Shown here piece by piece: positions 36,754 to 45,628 of a DNA stretch of 64,000 bases; the stretch's first letter is position 1, and every line of letters begins with the position of its first letter. Origin of the DNA: an uncultured Planctomycetota bacterium (GTDB taxonomy: Bacteria; Planctomycetota; Planctomycetia; Gemmatales; HRBIN36); assembly GCA_937944855.1 (NCBI GenBank), contig CALFAY010000005.1:62001-126000 (forward strand), given 5' to 3'. The position numbers and the translations under genes are program-made. The notes below the pieces were generated by a model. That model made no database searches. It saw only the letters and a program-made list of their open reading frames with translations, and was not told where the DNA came from.

Positions 36754-38895
36754 ATGCCCACCAATCCTTCAGAACCCGGCCGGAAACCGCAAGGACTTTG
36801 GGGCCGCCTGTTCGGTCTGCGTCGTCCGGCCGAGCCGCCCGAACCCGACGTCATGCCGACAATCGACATGGAGCCGTCCAGGCCTACGCCTGCGTCTCAG
36901 GAGCTGCCGAGGCTCAGCGAGGATCTCCAGCCAGAGGCCGAGTTGGTCAGGCCCGAAGAGGCAGTTCCAGAGGAGGTTTCGCCTCTGGAGGCCGCTGTTC
37001 TTGAGGTCGAGGGCATAGCCCCTGCCGAGCCGATCGCCGGGGCTTCTGCCACTTTCGCACCGGCACAGCCCTGCGCCGTCTGCGGTGCCATCCGCGTCGA
37101 TCAGCTCAAATACTGCCTGGAATGCGGGTGGATGTTCTATGGGGATCAGCCCGAGAATCCCGTCCAACTCCCGACCGCTCAGACTGGAAACGGCACCGAT
37201 CTCGCGGGCCGGTACATCCTTCGCGAAGTAATCAGCCGACGAGGACCGATCACGCGCTGGTCAGCGTCGGACGCTCGGGGTCAAGCGGTCGTCGTGGTGG
37301 AAGGTCCAACAGTTTCGAAGGCCGCCCCTCCGGAGGACGAAGATCACGTCATTTTGGGCGAACCAGTGCTGGACGACCCGGAGGCCACCGGCATTGACCT
37401 GGACGCTCCCGGTTCGCCGACCGGCTGGCCGTCCCCTGCCTGGGAGCAACGAATCCTTGAAAAGGCCGATCATCCCTCGCTTCCGCGCGTCGTGGAGCGT
37501 TTTGAGCACAACGGCAGGAATTACTTGGTGGAACAGGTTCCCCCGGGCCAGTCGCTGTGGGACGCCTGGGACGAACCGGCTCACGAGGCTTCCCAACGGT
37601 ACGAATGGCTCGCCCAGATTGCCGGGGCCTTGACGGCTTTGCATGCGGCGGGGGCAATCATCGAAGGGCTTCGCCCCGACATCGTCCGAATCGGCGACGA
37701 CGGTCAGGCCGTGCTTTTCGACCTCAGCGACATGCTCCCTCTTCCGGTCCCGCCGGGCGCTCCGATTCAAGCCACGCTCTACACCGCTCCCGAGCTGGTC
37801 TTTGATCCAGTGCATGCCGACGCCCGCAGCGACCTGTACGGCTTTGGAGCCATGCTCTACGCCTTGTGTCTGGGCAGAGAACTGACCGAGATGGATTTCG
37901 AGCGCCAGGGCGTGCCTAAGCCGTTTGTTCTGCTTTTTCCCGACGCCCACCCGGGTCTGGCTCGTATCATCATGAAGACCTGCACCCGCGAACCGCACCT
38001 CCGCTTCCCCACGGAGGAAGCAGCCCGTTCTGACCCGACCGGATTCCAGGAACTGATCCACAGCTTGCGGGCCTTGGGCCGCTGCGAGAATTACGGCCGA
38101 CTCGACGTCGCCGCCTGGACAACCACCGGCATGGTCCGAACGAACAACGAGGACGCCTACGCCCTGCTCCATGCCTCAGGCTCACAGCAGGACGATATGG
38201 CGGATCGTCTGGTGGTCCTCCTGGCCGATGGCATGGGCGGATACGAAGCTGGCGAAGTCGCCAGCGCAATGACGCTCGAGATCGTCCGCCGCCATATCGT
38301 CCACGATTCGCAGTTCTCCGCGTTGACCGGCGACGCCGTGGTCCTTCGAGACGGTTTTGACGCGGCCGCCTGCCGTGAACTGTTCGTCCGAGCGCTACGC
38401 GATGCCAACCAGCAGATCTACACGCTGAGCCGCAAACCTGGCAGTGGCAAGCGGGGCATGGGTTGTACGGCCGAGGTGGTGTACCTTGACGGTCGCCGGG
38501 CGGTCGGCGCTCATGTCGGCGACAGCCGGGTTTACCACTACGGGCGGGGAAAACTGACCCAGCTGACGCGGGATCAGACGCTGGTCAATCGTCTCGTGGA
38601 ATTGGGGCAACTGACTGCTGAGGAAGCGGAAAATCACCCTCGCAAGAATGAATTGCAACAGGCAGTCGGCGGACAGCCCGGTCTCGACCCACAGACCTAT
38701 GTAGCCGATTTACGGCCCGGCGATTGGTTGGTGATTTGTTCCGACGGACTGACGAACCATGTGGACGGCGAAGTCTTGGCGGAGATGATTCAGCGAGCTG
38801 ATTCCGCGGAAATGTGCTGCCGCCGCCTCGTCAATTTGGCGAACTTGCAAGGCGGGACGGACAACTGCACCGTCGTGGTCGTCCGCATTAGTTGA
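36754..38895 (+). CDS. Pseudokinase-PP2C phosphatase fusion
   Basis: A 713-residue protein: an acidic Pro-rich start (1-105), a zinc ribbon CAVC...CLEC (about 108-128), a kinase-like domain (about 150-445) and a PP2C Ser/Thr phosphatase (450-713). The kinase part has lost catalytic residues: the VAIK lysine region reads VVVVEGP, HRDxxxxN reads EGLRPDIV, and DFG reads DLS. The phosphatase looks intact: RTNNEDAY, LADGMGGYEAGE, HVGDSRVY and late GGTDNCTVVVV metal residues. ATG at 36754 follows GAAGG. An inactive kinase domain joined to an active phosphatase suggests a scaffold or sensor that reverses the adjacent kinase's work. Confidence 0.88.
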   Translation: MPTNPSEPGRKPQGLWGRLFGLRRPAEPPEPDVMPTIDMEPSRPTPASQELPRLSEDLQPEAELVRPEEAVPEEVSPLEAAVLEVEGIAPAEPIAGASATFAPAQPCAVCGAIRVDQLKYCLECGWMFYGDQPENPVQLPTAQTGNGTDLAGRYILREVISRRGPITRWSASDARGQAVVVVEGPTVSKAAPPEDEDHVILGEPVLDDPEATGIDLDAPGSPTGWPSPAWEQRILEKADHPSLPRVVERFEHNGRNYLVEQVPPGQSLWDAWDEPAHEASQRYEWLAQIAGALTALHAAGAIIEGLRPDIVRIGDDGQAVLFDLSDMLPLPVPPGAPIQATLYTAPELVFDPVHADARSDLYGFGAMLYALCLGRELTEMDFERQGVPKPFVLLFPDAHPGLARIIMKTCTREPHLRFPTEEAARSDPTGFQELIHSLRALGRCENYGRLDVAAWTTTGMVRTNNEDAYALLHASGSQQDDMADRLVVLLADGMGGYEAGEVASAMTLEIVRRHIVHDSQFSALTGDAVVLRDGFDAAACRELFVRALRDANQQIYTLSRKPGSGKRGMGCTAEVVYLDGRRAVGAHVGDSRVYHYGRGKLTQLTRDQTLVNRLVELGQLTAEEAENHPRKNELQQAVGGQPGLDPQTYVADLRPGDWLVICSDGLTNHVDGEVLAEMIQRADSAEMCCRRLVNLANLQGGTDNCTVVVVRIS

Positions 38896-38925
38896 AGCAA
38901 CAGCCTTCGCCCCTCTCGCGTCACG

Positions 38926-40284
38926 TCATTTGCCGATGCAGAACTGACTGAAGATGCGGTCCAGAAGCTCGTCCGTGCAGACTGCTCCGACGACCTCGCC
39001 GAGGGCGTCCAGGGCCGAACGCAATTCTGCTGCGGCCAATTCCGGCTGACGATGCTCGGCGAAGTGAGCTGCTTCTTCCAGATGATCTCGTGCTGTCTGA
39101 ATCGGCTTGCGACATCGGGAAGCCGAAACGAAACCGCCGCGCCACCGGATCGCCTTACGCACCAGTTCCCGACGCAGGGCGTCGATTCCTTCCCCAGTGG
39201 CAGCGCTCGTTGCCAGCACGGCCTGATTTCGATGCTCTCCGGGAGGAATCAGGTCGCATTTGGTGATGACCGGGATGATCCGTGACGGGGCTGTGTCGTG
39301 CAATCTGGCCCTGGTGTGATCGGCTTGTAACACGTCTCCAGGTTGGCACAGGAGGATCAAGTCAACCGTCTGGCTTACTTTGTCTGATGCCTCCTGGGCC
39401 AGCCGGTCCAGAGCGTCCAAAGCCGCGGTGCCAGTTCCTGCGGAGTCGAGCAGGGCGATCTCGACTTCCTCCCACCTGACGACCTGCTCCAGCCAATCCC
39501 GGGTGGTGTCCGGTGCCGGGCTGACCAAGGCAGCCGATTGGCCGATCAGGGCATTGAACAGACTGCTTTTTCCCGCATTGGGTGGACCCGCAAGCAGAAC
39601 CCGGAACGGTCCGGCTCCGACGTTGCGTTCCTGAAAGCGCTGTTCGATAAAGGTTAATTGCTCTTTCGCTTGCCGGAGCCGTTCAGCAATCGCTTCCGGC
39701 GGCAGAAATGTCAGGTCTTCTTCAGCAAAGTCGAGTTCGGCTTCGATCTCGGCCAGGAGATCGAGTAGCGTGGAGCGGACGTCTCGCAGCAGCTTTCCCA
39801 CGCCTCCGGCGAACCAGGCCAGCACGGTCTGCATCTGCTCAGAATCTTCGGCATGAAGCAAGTCCAGCAGGGCTTCAGCCTGGGAGAGATCAAGTTTGCC
39901 AGCTAGGAATGCTCTCAAGGTGAACTCTCCAGGCCGGGCGGGTCGTGCTCCTGCGTCGATTAGTGCTGCCATCAACGCTTCGGCGAGAGGCGGAGAGCCG
40001 AAGGTATGAAACTCTACGAGGTCTTGCCCGGTGTATGTCCGGGGTGCAGGCCAAACGAGCAACTGCACGGGCAGAGGCGAAGGGACACGTGGCAAAACGA
40101 CCTGGGAACAAATGCGCTTCACCCGTCGAAGCCGGTCTCCAGGACTGATCCTCCAACCTGGACAGACGGAGTCGAGCAGGGTAAAGGCATCAGGGCCGGT
40201 CACTCGCACTAGGGATCTTGCCGCTCGCCCAGGAGCACTGGAGACAGCAGCAATGGTGTCTTGTGGATCGGGAAGCGAAGTCAT
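38926..40284 (-). CDS. mnmE: tRNA modification GTPase MnmE
   Basis: A 452-residue GTPase that, with MnmG, modifies U34 of tRNAs. The N-terminal folate-binding domain has YTGQDLVEFHTFG and PGEFTLRAFLAGKLDLSQAEA; the G domain has GPPNAGKSSLFNAL, PAPDTTRDWLE and TKCDL. The G3 box is LLDSAGTG, slightly off the common DTAG. It ends FCIGK, the conserved terminal cysteine motif. It overlaps the upstream VWA gene by 4 bases, and yidC lies before that, recalling the yidC-mnmE neighbourhood of many bacteria with a VWA gene inserted. Confidence 0.94.
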   Translation of the reverse strand: MTSLPDPQDTIAAVSSAPGRAARSLVRVTGPDAFTLLDSVCPGWRISPGDRLRRVKRICSQVVLPRVPSPLPVQLLVWPAPRTYTGQDLVEFHTFGSPPLAEALMAALIDAGARPARPGEFTLRAFLAGKLDLSQAEALLDLLHAEDSEQMQTVLAWFAGGVGKLLRDVRSTLLDLLAEIEAELDFAEEDLTFLPPEAIAERLRQAKEQLTFIEQRFQERNVGAGPFRVLLAGPPNAGKSSLFNALIGQSAALVSPAPDTTRDWLEQVVRWEEVEIALLDSAGTGTAALDALDRLAQEASDKVSQTVDLILLCQPGDVLQADHTRARLHDTAPSRIIPVITKCDLIPPGEHRNQAVLATSAATGEGIDALRRELVRKAIRWRGGFVSASRCRKPIQTARDHLEEAAHFAEHRQPELAAAELRSALDALGEVVGAVCTDELLDRIFSQFCIGK

Positions 40285-41906
40285 GGGGTGTTGGTTGGGC
40301 TTCCTTGCTGCCGGATTCGTCGGCCCAGCTCCGGAACGGCAAGCAAGAGCAGCAGAAGCGCTAGCAACCCAAGATACACCAAGGCATTTATGCTTGGCGT
40401 AATCAGGCCGTGAGTCGCGTAACCCGTTTGTACGGAGACAAGGTCGCCCAGGCGAATCTCAATGCCCCGGGAAGTCCCGTCCGGCCTGGCCCGACGGCTG
40501 CGAAAAGTCACGGAATGCACGCTGGCCACTTCGCCTGCCACCTGCTCGAAATTCAAGGCCAACTGATCCGCGTCTCGGACGTGGTAGTAGGCTCCTCCGG
40601 TTTCCTCGGCCAGACGGCGCAGCGAGGCTTCGTCGATGCCGTCGTCGTGCAGACGGATTGACAATTCCTCGAAGATCGGCGTCAGGTCGTCCGGCGAGTT
40701 GACGTGGAAGTACTCGCCGCCGGTTTGCTGAGCGATCCATTTCATGATCGGCTCGCTGATCTCATCGGGACTACCTAACCCCATCAAATACACGGGGATT
40801 TCCATTTGTCTTGCTCGGGCGACCACATCCGCTGGGTTGCGGCGGCTGCTGGTGTCTGCCCCGTCGGTGAAAACGATCAAGGCTCGGCGCGTCGGACCCT
40901 GCTCGGAGAAGCGGCCGGCGTTGAGCGCTTCCAATCCCTCGTAGATCGCATCGTACAGCGCCGTGTTGCCGTCGGCTTGCAGCGCATTGATTTGCCGGAA
41001 GAGCCTGTTGCGATCGTTCGTGAAAGGACCCGGCGTTTCTGGCCAGGAGTGAAAGGGAAGCACGGTCGTGTCGGCCCGATGGGCGGACATCAGGGCGACG
41101 AACCGACTGGCGGCCTGATGCAAGGCGGAGATCTTCGCTCCGGCCATGCTGCCACTGCGATCCAGCACCAGGACGGTGCGGACCCAGTCGTTACGACCCG
41201 GCTCTCCCAGTCCGATGGTGTAGATGGGCACCTCATGACGACGCGCCTCCGCAATTACCTCGTTCAAGCCCAGTTTGCTGTTGACGTCGCGGCCGTCGGT
41301 CATGAGTACGACAACGCGGCGATCCTGCCTTGCCTGTTCCACCAGCATACGCACAGCCAATGACGCGGCATCCAAGTAAGCGGTCCCCCCTCCCGCCTGG
41401 GCTTGTTGAATCAGCTTCTTGAGATGTTGGCGATCCGATGTCAGGTTCTCGCGGTGGTAGGGAGTATGATGAAAGAGAATCAAGCCAGCGCGGGCAGACG
41501 GTTCCAATCGGTCGAAGAACCGCTCGCCGGCTTGTCTGGCCGCTTGCATTTTGGTCAACCGGCCTGATGCAGCATCGCCGCCGCGCTCCATTGACCCGCT
41601 GGTATCCATCGTCAGCACCACGGCCAGAGGCCGGCCCGAAGTCCGTTGCGGCTCAAAGCGATGGACTTCGTGACCATCTTCGTAAATGACGAACTGACCT
41701 GGAGGCAACTGGCGGACGGGCTGACCCCGGCTGTCCACGACACGGAACCGCAGCGTGATCTCAGGAAACCGCGAGGCATCTACGCGGTCGAGCGGCTGGA
41801 TGCGTAGCTGGTTCTCGGTTGCCCACGCCATGCTCCATGCGGTGGCAGCCAAACCCAACAGCAGCAAGCGGGGGATCTTTCCGAAGGAAGATAGCGGGCT
41901 CGTCAT
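40281..41906 (-). CDS. Secreted or membrane-anchored protein with two VWA domains
   Basis: A 541-residue protein with a signal peptide (LLLLGLAATAWSMAWA), an immunoglobulin-like stretch (about 35-90), two von Willebrand A domains with intact MIDAS motifs (MDTSGSM near 98 and LDRSGSM near 248), and a C-terminal hydrophobic helix followed by basic residues. The middle sections DGRDVNS and DGADTSSR are the matching second MIDAS loops. VWA domains bind ligands through a metal ion, but the ligand cannot be read here. It is coupled to mnmE by a 4-base overlap and sits 18 bases from yidC, so it is likely made in the same operon as membrane insertion machinery. Confidence 0.85.
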   Translation of the reverse strand: MTSPLSSFGKIPRLLLLGLAATAWSMAWATENQLRIQPLDRVDASRFPEITLRFRVVDSRGQPVRQLPPGQFVIYEDGHEVHRFEPQRTSGRPLAVVLTMDTSGSMERGGDAASGRLTKMQAARQAGERFFDRLEPSARAGLILFHHTPYHRENLTSDRQHLKKLIQQAQAGGGTAYLDAASLAVRMLVEQARQDRRVVVLMTDGRDVNSKLGLNEVIAEARRHEVPIYTIGLGEPGRNDWVRTVLVLDRSGSMAGAKISALHQAASRFVALMSAHRADTTVLPFHSWPETPGPFTNDRNRLFRQINALQADGNTALYDAIYEGLEALNAGRFSEQGPTRRALIVFTDGADTSSRRNPADVVARARQMEIPVYLMGLGSPDEISEPIMKWIAQQTGGEYFHVNSPDDLTPIFEELSIRLHDDGIDEASLRRLAEETGGAYYHVRDADQLALNFEQVAGEVASVHSVTFRSRRARPDGTSRGIEIRLGDLVSVQTGYATHGLITPSINALVYLGLLALLLLLLAVPELGRRIRQQGSPTNTP

Positions 41907-41924
41907 GGGCGATCCTTTCGGGCA

Positions 41925-44123
41925 TCAGTTTTTCTTCTCGGCCTGCTTGAGCAACTCCTCAAACCAGCGCCGAACACTGCCGACGAAGCCGTCGGGAGAG
42001 CCATTGGCGCTCTTCGACTCCCTGACGCGCTTTGGCTTCTCGCTGGGGGCCGCCTTGGGTTCGACTTCTTCCGGCAGGGCCTTGGGAATCAACTTTCGCT
42101 CCAGCATACCCCAGGTGCTGCTGACAATGAAGTAGAGGCAAAGCCCAGCCGCAATCCAGTAGAAGGCATATCCCATCAGGATCATCATGAACTTCAGCAT
42201 TTTCTGCTGCTGGGCCTGCACTTCGTCCGTGGGAGGCGGAGTAAGGAGTTTCTGTTGAACCAGCAACAGGACCGTCGAGATGATGGGCAACAGGTGGAAA
42301 TAGGGGCCGAGGTTGATGACGATGTAGCCAAACGTCAGAAACCCGGTCACGTTCTTGACGATGATCGGCCAGGAACCCCAGTAGAAGAGCATGTCGGGAG
42401 CGGCCAGGTTTTCGATCCAGAGGAAGCCCGACTGCCGGAGTTCGACGCTTTCGTACAAAGCGTAGTACAAGCCCATCAACACCGGCATCTGCATAAGCAC
42501 GATCAAGCAGCCGCTGAAGGGATTGACGCCGTACTTGCGGTACAACTCCATCTGGGCCTCGGCGAGTTTCTGCCGGTCGTCCTTGTACTTTTCCTGCAAC
42601 TTCTTCATCTCGGGGGCCATCTTCTGCATACGCAGGCTGGAAATGGCCTGCTTGCGGCTGATGGGGAACAGCAACGCCCGCACCAGGACCGTCATCAAGA
42701 TGATTGCTGCCCAGTAGTGCCCGCCGCACAACCAAGCCAAGTGGATGAGGAGCCAGTGCATCAGGTCGGTGCAGAACACGACCACCTGCGTCCACCCGTA
42801 GGCGAAGACAGACCACCACGGGTAGTCAGTCATGATGTTAAGATGCCGCTGAAAGTAGCTTGCCACGGCGTCGGACGAGACCCCGCGCTGATATTTCAGA
42901 AGCAGCACTTTGGTTGGGCCGGAGTACAGATGCCAGCGATGTTCGATTGGCGCCTCGGAGGTCGGTTTAAGGACGCGGGAGATCAGGCGAGGAGCGATCC
43001 GGCCCTGGAATTTCTCGTGGATGGGCCACGGCACGCCGTGGAGCATGGGGAAGGGGTCGTCGCCGAGGTACTCGGTTTCCACCTTCTCGATGTAAGCCGT
43101 CTGATTCGGATCGCCGTCCACAACCGCCAGCGAGGCGAAGAACTGAAGCATGATGCCGCAGAACTGAAGCCGTTCCGGCGGCGTGTCGCCTCCGATGGGT
43201 GGCGACTTAACGCGGCGATCTTTCTCCGCCCGCTTCAAGTCGTCCCGGATTTCCTGAGCAGTGACCAGGTGCCGCACGGCGCTGCCCCCGGGGCGGACTG
43301 TACCCGTGACAATCTGCCGAAACGGCATTGTTTTCCAGATCTCCCCCTCTACTGGCACGCCTCTAGCCCCGGTTAAGACATAACGCAACTCCGCCCCCGG
43401 AGCGAGAGCTTCGAACCGGAGTGTCATGCCCACGTGATAATCGCCCGGTGCTAGGCTGAGCGTCCGGATGATGCGGACGTTTTTATTGGACGGTTCCGCC
43501 CGAAACGTGACTTGCACAAGGTTGCCCTGGTCGTCGCGGCGGTCAAGCTCGGGCAAATGTTCCCAGGCCAGGGGATTATCATCGACGAGGACGCGGTACG
43601 ACTGTGCTTCCAGTCGCCTGGCCAATGGGAGAGTGTCGAGATTGCCGTCGATGTCGTCATCAACCAGAAGGTAGGGGGCATCGGTCGGTCGGGACGTGGC
43701 CCGATCAGCGGCGCGATAATTGTTCAGTTGGATACGGCGGATTGCTGCCCCCAGGCGAGAAACCGTTACGAGGAGCTTGTAATCGGCGGAACCAAGGACC
43801 AGGGCATCGTTAGCCCAGTCCTGCTCCTGTTTGCGCCGAAGCTCAGCCAGACGCTCTTCCCGGCGTTTCGCCTCTTCCAGGATTTGTCGGCCGGCTGTCT
43901 CGACGCGCTGCGGTTCGCTGAACAGATACGCTTGAAGAACCAGGAGCGGATAGCACTGCGCGGGCAGCCTGGTAGCGGCAACGTCGTCGGGCACCTCGTA
44001 GGGCAGCAGGACCTGAGGCGGCTGCGGAGGCGGAGGTGGGGGGAAGAAGTAGAACTTGATGCCGAAGTAGGCGACCACCAGGAGCAGCCATACTCCCATA
44101 GCAAGCAGAAAACGCTTATTCAT
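41925..44123 (-). CDS. yidC: Membrane protein insertase YidC
   Basis: A 732-residue Oxa1/YidC-family protein. One N-terminal helix is followed by a long periplasmic domain (residues about 30-480) preceded by a poly-Pro run, then the conserved insertase core with RALLFPISRKQ (groove Arg), KMAPEMKKLQEKYKDD, PVLMGLYYALYESVELRQ and the last helices. The basic C-terminal tail would bind ribosomes. It inserts proteins alone or with SecYEG. It is longer than E. coli YidC (548), mainly in the periplasmic region. mnmE and the VWA gene lie downstream on the same strand. Confidence 0.94.
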   Translation of the reverse strand: MNKRFLLAMGVWLLLVVAYFGIKFYFFPPPPPPQPPQVLLPYEVPDDVAATRLPAQCYPLLVLQAYLFSEPQRVETAGRQILEEAKRREERLAELRRKQEQDWANDALVLGSADYKLLVTVSRLGAAIRRIQLNNYRAADRATSRPTDAPYLLVDDDIDGNLDTLPLARRLEAQSYRVLVDDNPLAWEHLPELDRRDDQGNLVQVTFRAEPSNKNVRIIRTLSLAPGDYHVGMTLRFEALAPGAELRYVLTGARGVPVEGEIWKTMPFRQIVTGTVRPGGSAVRHLVTAQEIRDDLKRAEKDRRVKSPPIGGDTPPERLQFCGIMLQFFASLAVVDGDPNQTAYIEKVETEYLGDDPFPMLHGVPWPIHEKFQGRIAPRLISRVLKPTSEAPIEHRWHLYSGPTKVLLLKYQRGVSSDAVASYFQRHLNIMTDYPWWSVFAYGWTQVVVFCTDLMHWLLIHLAWLCGGHYWAAIILMTVLVRALLFPISRKQAISSLRMQKMAPEMKKLQEKYKDDRQKLAEAQMELYRKYGVNPFSGCLIVLMQMPVLMGLYYALYESVELRQSGFLWIENLAAPDMLFYWGSWPIIVKNVTGFLTFGYIVINLGPYFHLLPIISTVLLLVQQKLLTPPPTDEVQAQQQKMLKFMMILMGYAFYWIAAGLCLYFIVSSTWGMLERKLIPKALPEEVEPKAAPSEKPKRVRESKSANGSPDGFVGSVRRWFEELLKQAEKKN

Positions 44124-44201
44124 GGCACCTGCCAGGGATAGTTTTCGACGCCGTCACGGACTCAGCAGGGGCAACCTGCCATCGCCCACTTCTACCGCCG
44201 C

Positions 44202-44948
44202 TCAACGTCCGTCTCGGAGCCGATCCCCAAGAAAGTTCTCCAGATCCGGAATCTCGTAGATCTTCTTGACGGTCGTGTCGATATCGTATTCGACGCGGCG
44301 GTAGCGAACCTTCTTGCCGTCGAAGAGAACATAGCAAGCCCGCCAGTCGCCGTCCCTGGGTTGGCCGACGGAGCCGACGTTGATGAGCGTCTTACGGCCG
44401 TCGAGTTCGTATTCGTAGCCGATTTCTTCCGGACCATAGAACTGCAGCGATTCGGTGAAAATGCCAGGGACGTGGGTGTGGCCCTGAAAGCAATAGCGTT
44501 CCACATGGGCGAAGATCCGCTCCATTTTGCGTGGGTTGAAGATGTCTTCAGGAAAAACATACTCGTTGAGCGGATTTCGGGCCGAACCATGAACGTACAA
44601 ACAAGGTCCTTCCCGATAAATCCGAGGCCGTTCGGCGAGGAACTCCCACCGTCGCTCCCGCTTGGCCGCACTTTCCGGCGAGTGTTCCAACTGCCGTCGC
44701 GTCCAGAAAATGGCTCGTTCCGCCCCCGGGTTGAAGCCTTCGGGATCGAACATCGCACCCTGATCGTGATTGCCCAAGAGCACCACGGGAAGATCAAGCA
44801 CGAGATCGATGCATTCCCGCGGATTCGGTCCGTAGCCGATGATGTCCCCGAGGCAGTAGGTCTTTTCCGCCCCCTGAGCTTTGATGTCCTTCAGTACGGC
44901 CTCAAGTGCTTCGAGGTTGCTGTGGATGTCGCTGATGATGGCAATCAC
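44202..44948 (-). CDS. Calcineurin-like metallophosphoesterase
   Basis: About 248 residues. The dimetal motifs are in order: [18 protein letters not shown], and later GHTHVPG with a final [10 protein letters not shown]. It is of the YfcE/MJ0936-like class, whose members hydrolyse phosphodiesters or phosphoproteins; substrate unknown. GTG at 44948 has GGAG 9 bases upstream; an in-frame GTG at 44966 would add six residues. It sits between the yidC operon and the receiver gene with no sign of coupling to either. Confidence 0.85.
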   Translation of the reverse strand: MIAIISDIHSNLEALEAVLKDIKAQGAEKTYCLGDIIGYGPNPRECIDLVLDLPVVLLGNHDQGAMFDPEGFNPGAERAIFWTRRQLEHSPESAAKRERRWEFLAERPRIYREGPCLYVHGSARNPLNEYVFPEDIFNPRKMERIFAHVERYCFQGHTHVPGIFTESLQFYGPEEIGYEYELDGRKTLINVGSVGQPRDGDWRACYVLFDGKKVRYRRVEYDIDTTVKKIYEIPDLENFLGDRLRDGR

Positions 44949-45072
44949 GCGGGAATTCTCCGACACCTCTCAACCCCGGAAAAGACGCTGTCAGGGGCCT
45001 TCGACCGGGGGGCGACCGCAGGCTGTCCGCTTCGCAAACCTGAACATTTCAGTCTAAGAGTGTTCGGGGCTC

Positions 45073-45477
45073 TCAGCAAGCCCGTTCAACGGCTGCGAGG
45101 AAGGGACGCAGCAGTTCGGCCGTTTCCGGGCAGTTTAATGCGCTTTTGCCGAAGCCGCGAACCGCTCCGAGGGCCACGGCCTGATCCTGAGCATCCGCGA
45201 AGTTGCTGATGAGCATCACTGGTACGGCCTGAAGGTCCGGTTCGCTTTTGATCCGGCGAATGACTTCATGGCCTGAACTGCCGTCGGCATCCAGAATCCG
45301 GTTGACCAGCACCAGGTCGAAAGAGGAAGACCGAAGCTGTTGCACGGCCTCGTCCAGCCCTGCCGCCGCCACGACTTCCGCCCCAAACTGTTCCTGCACA
45401 AACCGGGCGATGTTGCCGTTATCAAAGGCACAGTTGCCCACGCTCAGAACGCGCCGACCACTCATATCTACCGCCAC
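45073..45477 (-). CDS. Stand-alone receiver-like domain with altered phosphorylation site
   Basis: A 134-residue CheY-like fold with no output domain. At the phosphoacceptor strand the sequence is FDLVLVNRILDADG, where Asn replaces the usual Asp after DLVLV. The first acidic pocket (normally DD/DE) reads VGNC. The conserved Ser/Thr (LISNF) and the Lys (FGKSAL) remain. Phosphorylation by the ordinary mechanism is therefore unlikely, and this may be a pseudo-receiver. A GTG at 45477 or ATG at 45465 could start it. It lies between the metallophosphoesterase and a coiled-coil protein. Confidence 0.75.
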   Translation of the reverse strand: MAVDMSGRRVLSVGNCAFDNGNIARFVQEQFGAEVVAAAGLDEAVQQLRSSSFDLVLVNRILDADGSSGHEVIRRIKSEPDLQAVPVMLISNFADAQDQAVALGAVRGFGKSALNCPETAELLRPFLAAVERAC

Positions 45478-45628
45478 TCTTCCCTTTTCCCGGGATCGAA
45501 CGGGCTGTTGCTGTCCCTTTATTCACACTAGACGCGGGCAGCAACGGCGACAATGCCCCAGTCGCGAGCACCCTAAGCGAAGGCCGGCTCTGGCGCAAAC
45601 CTGCCGCCCGGTTTCCGCAGGCTGCCCC

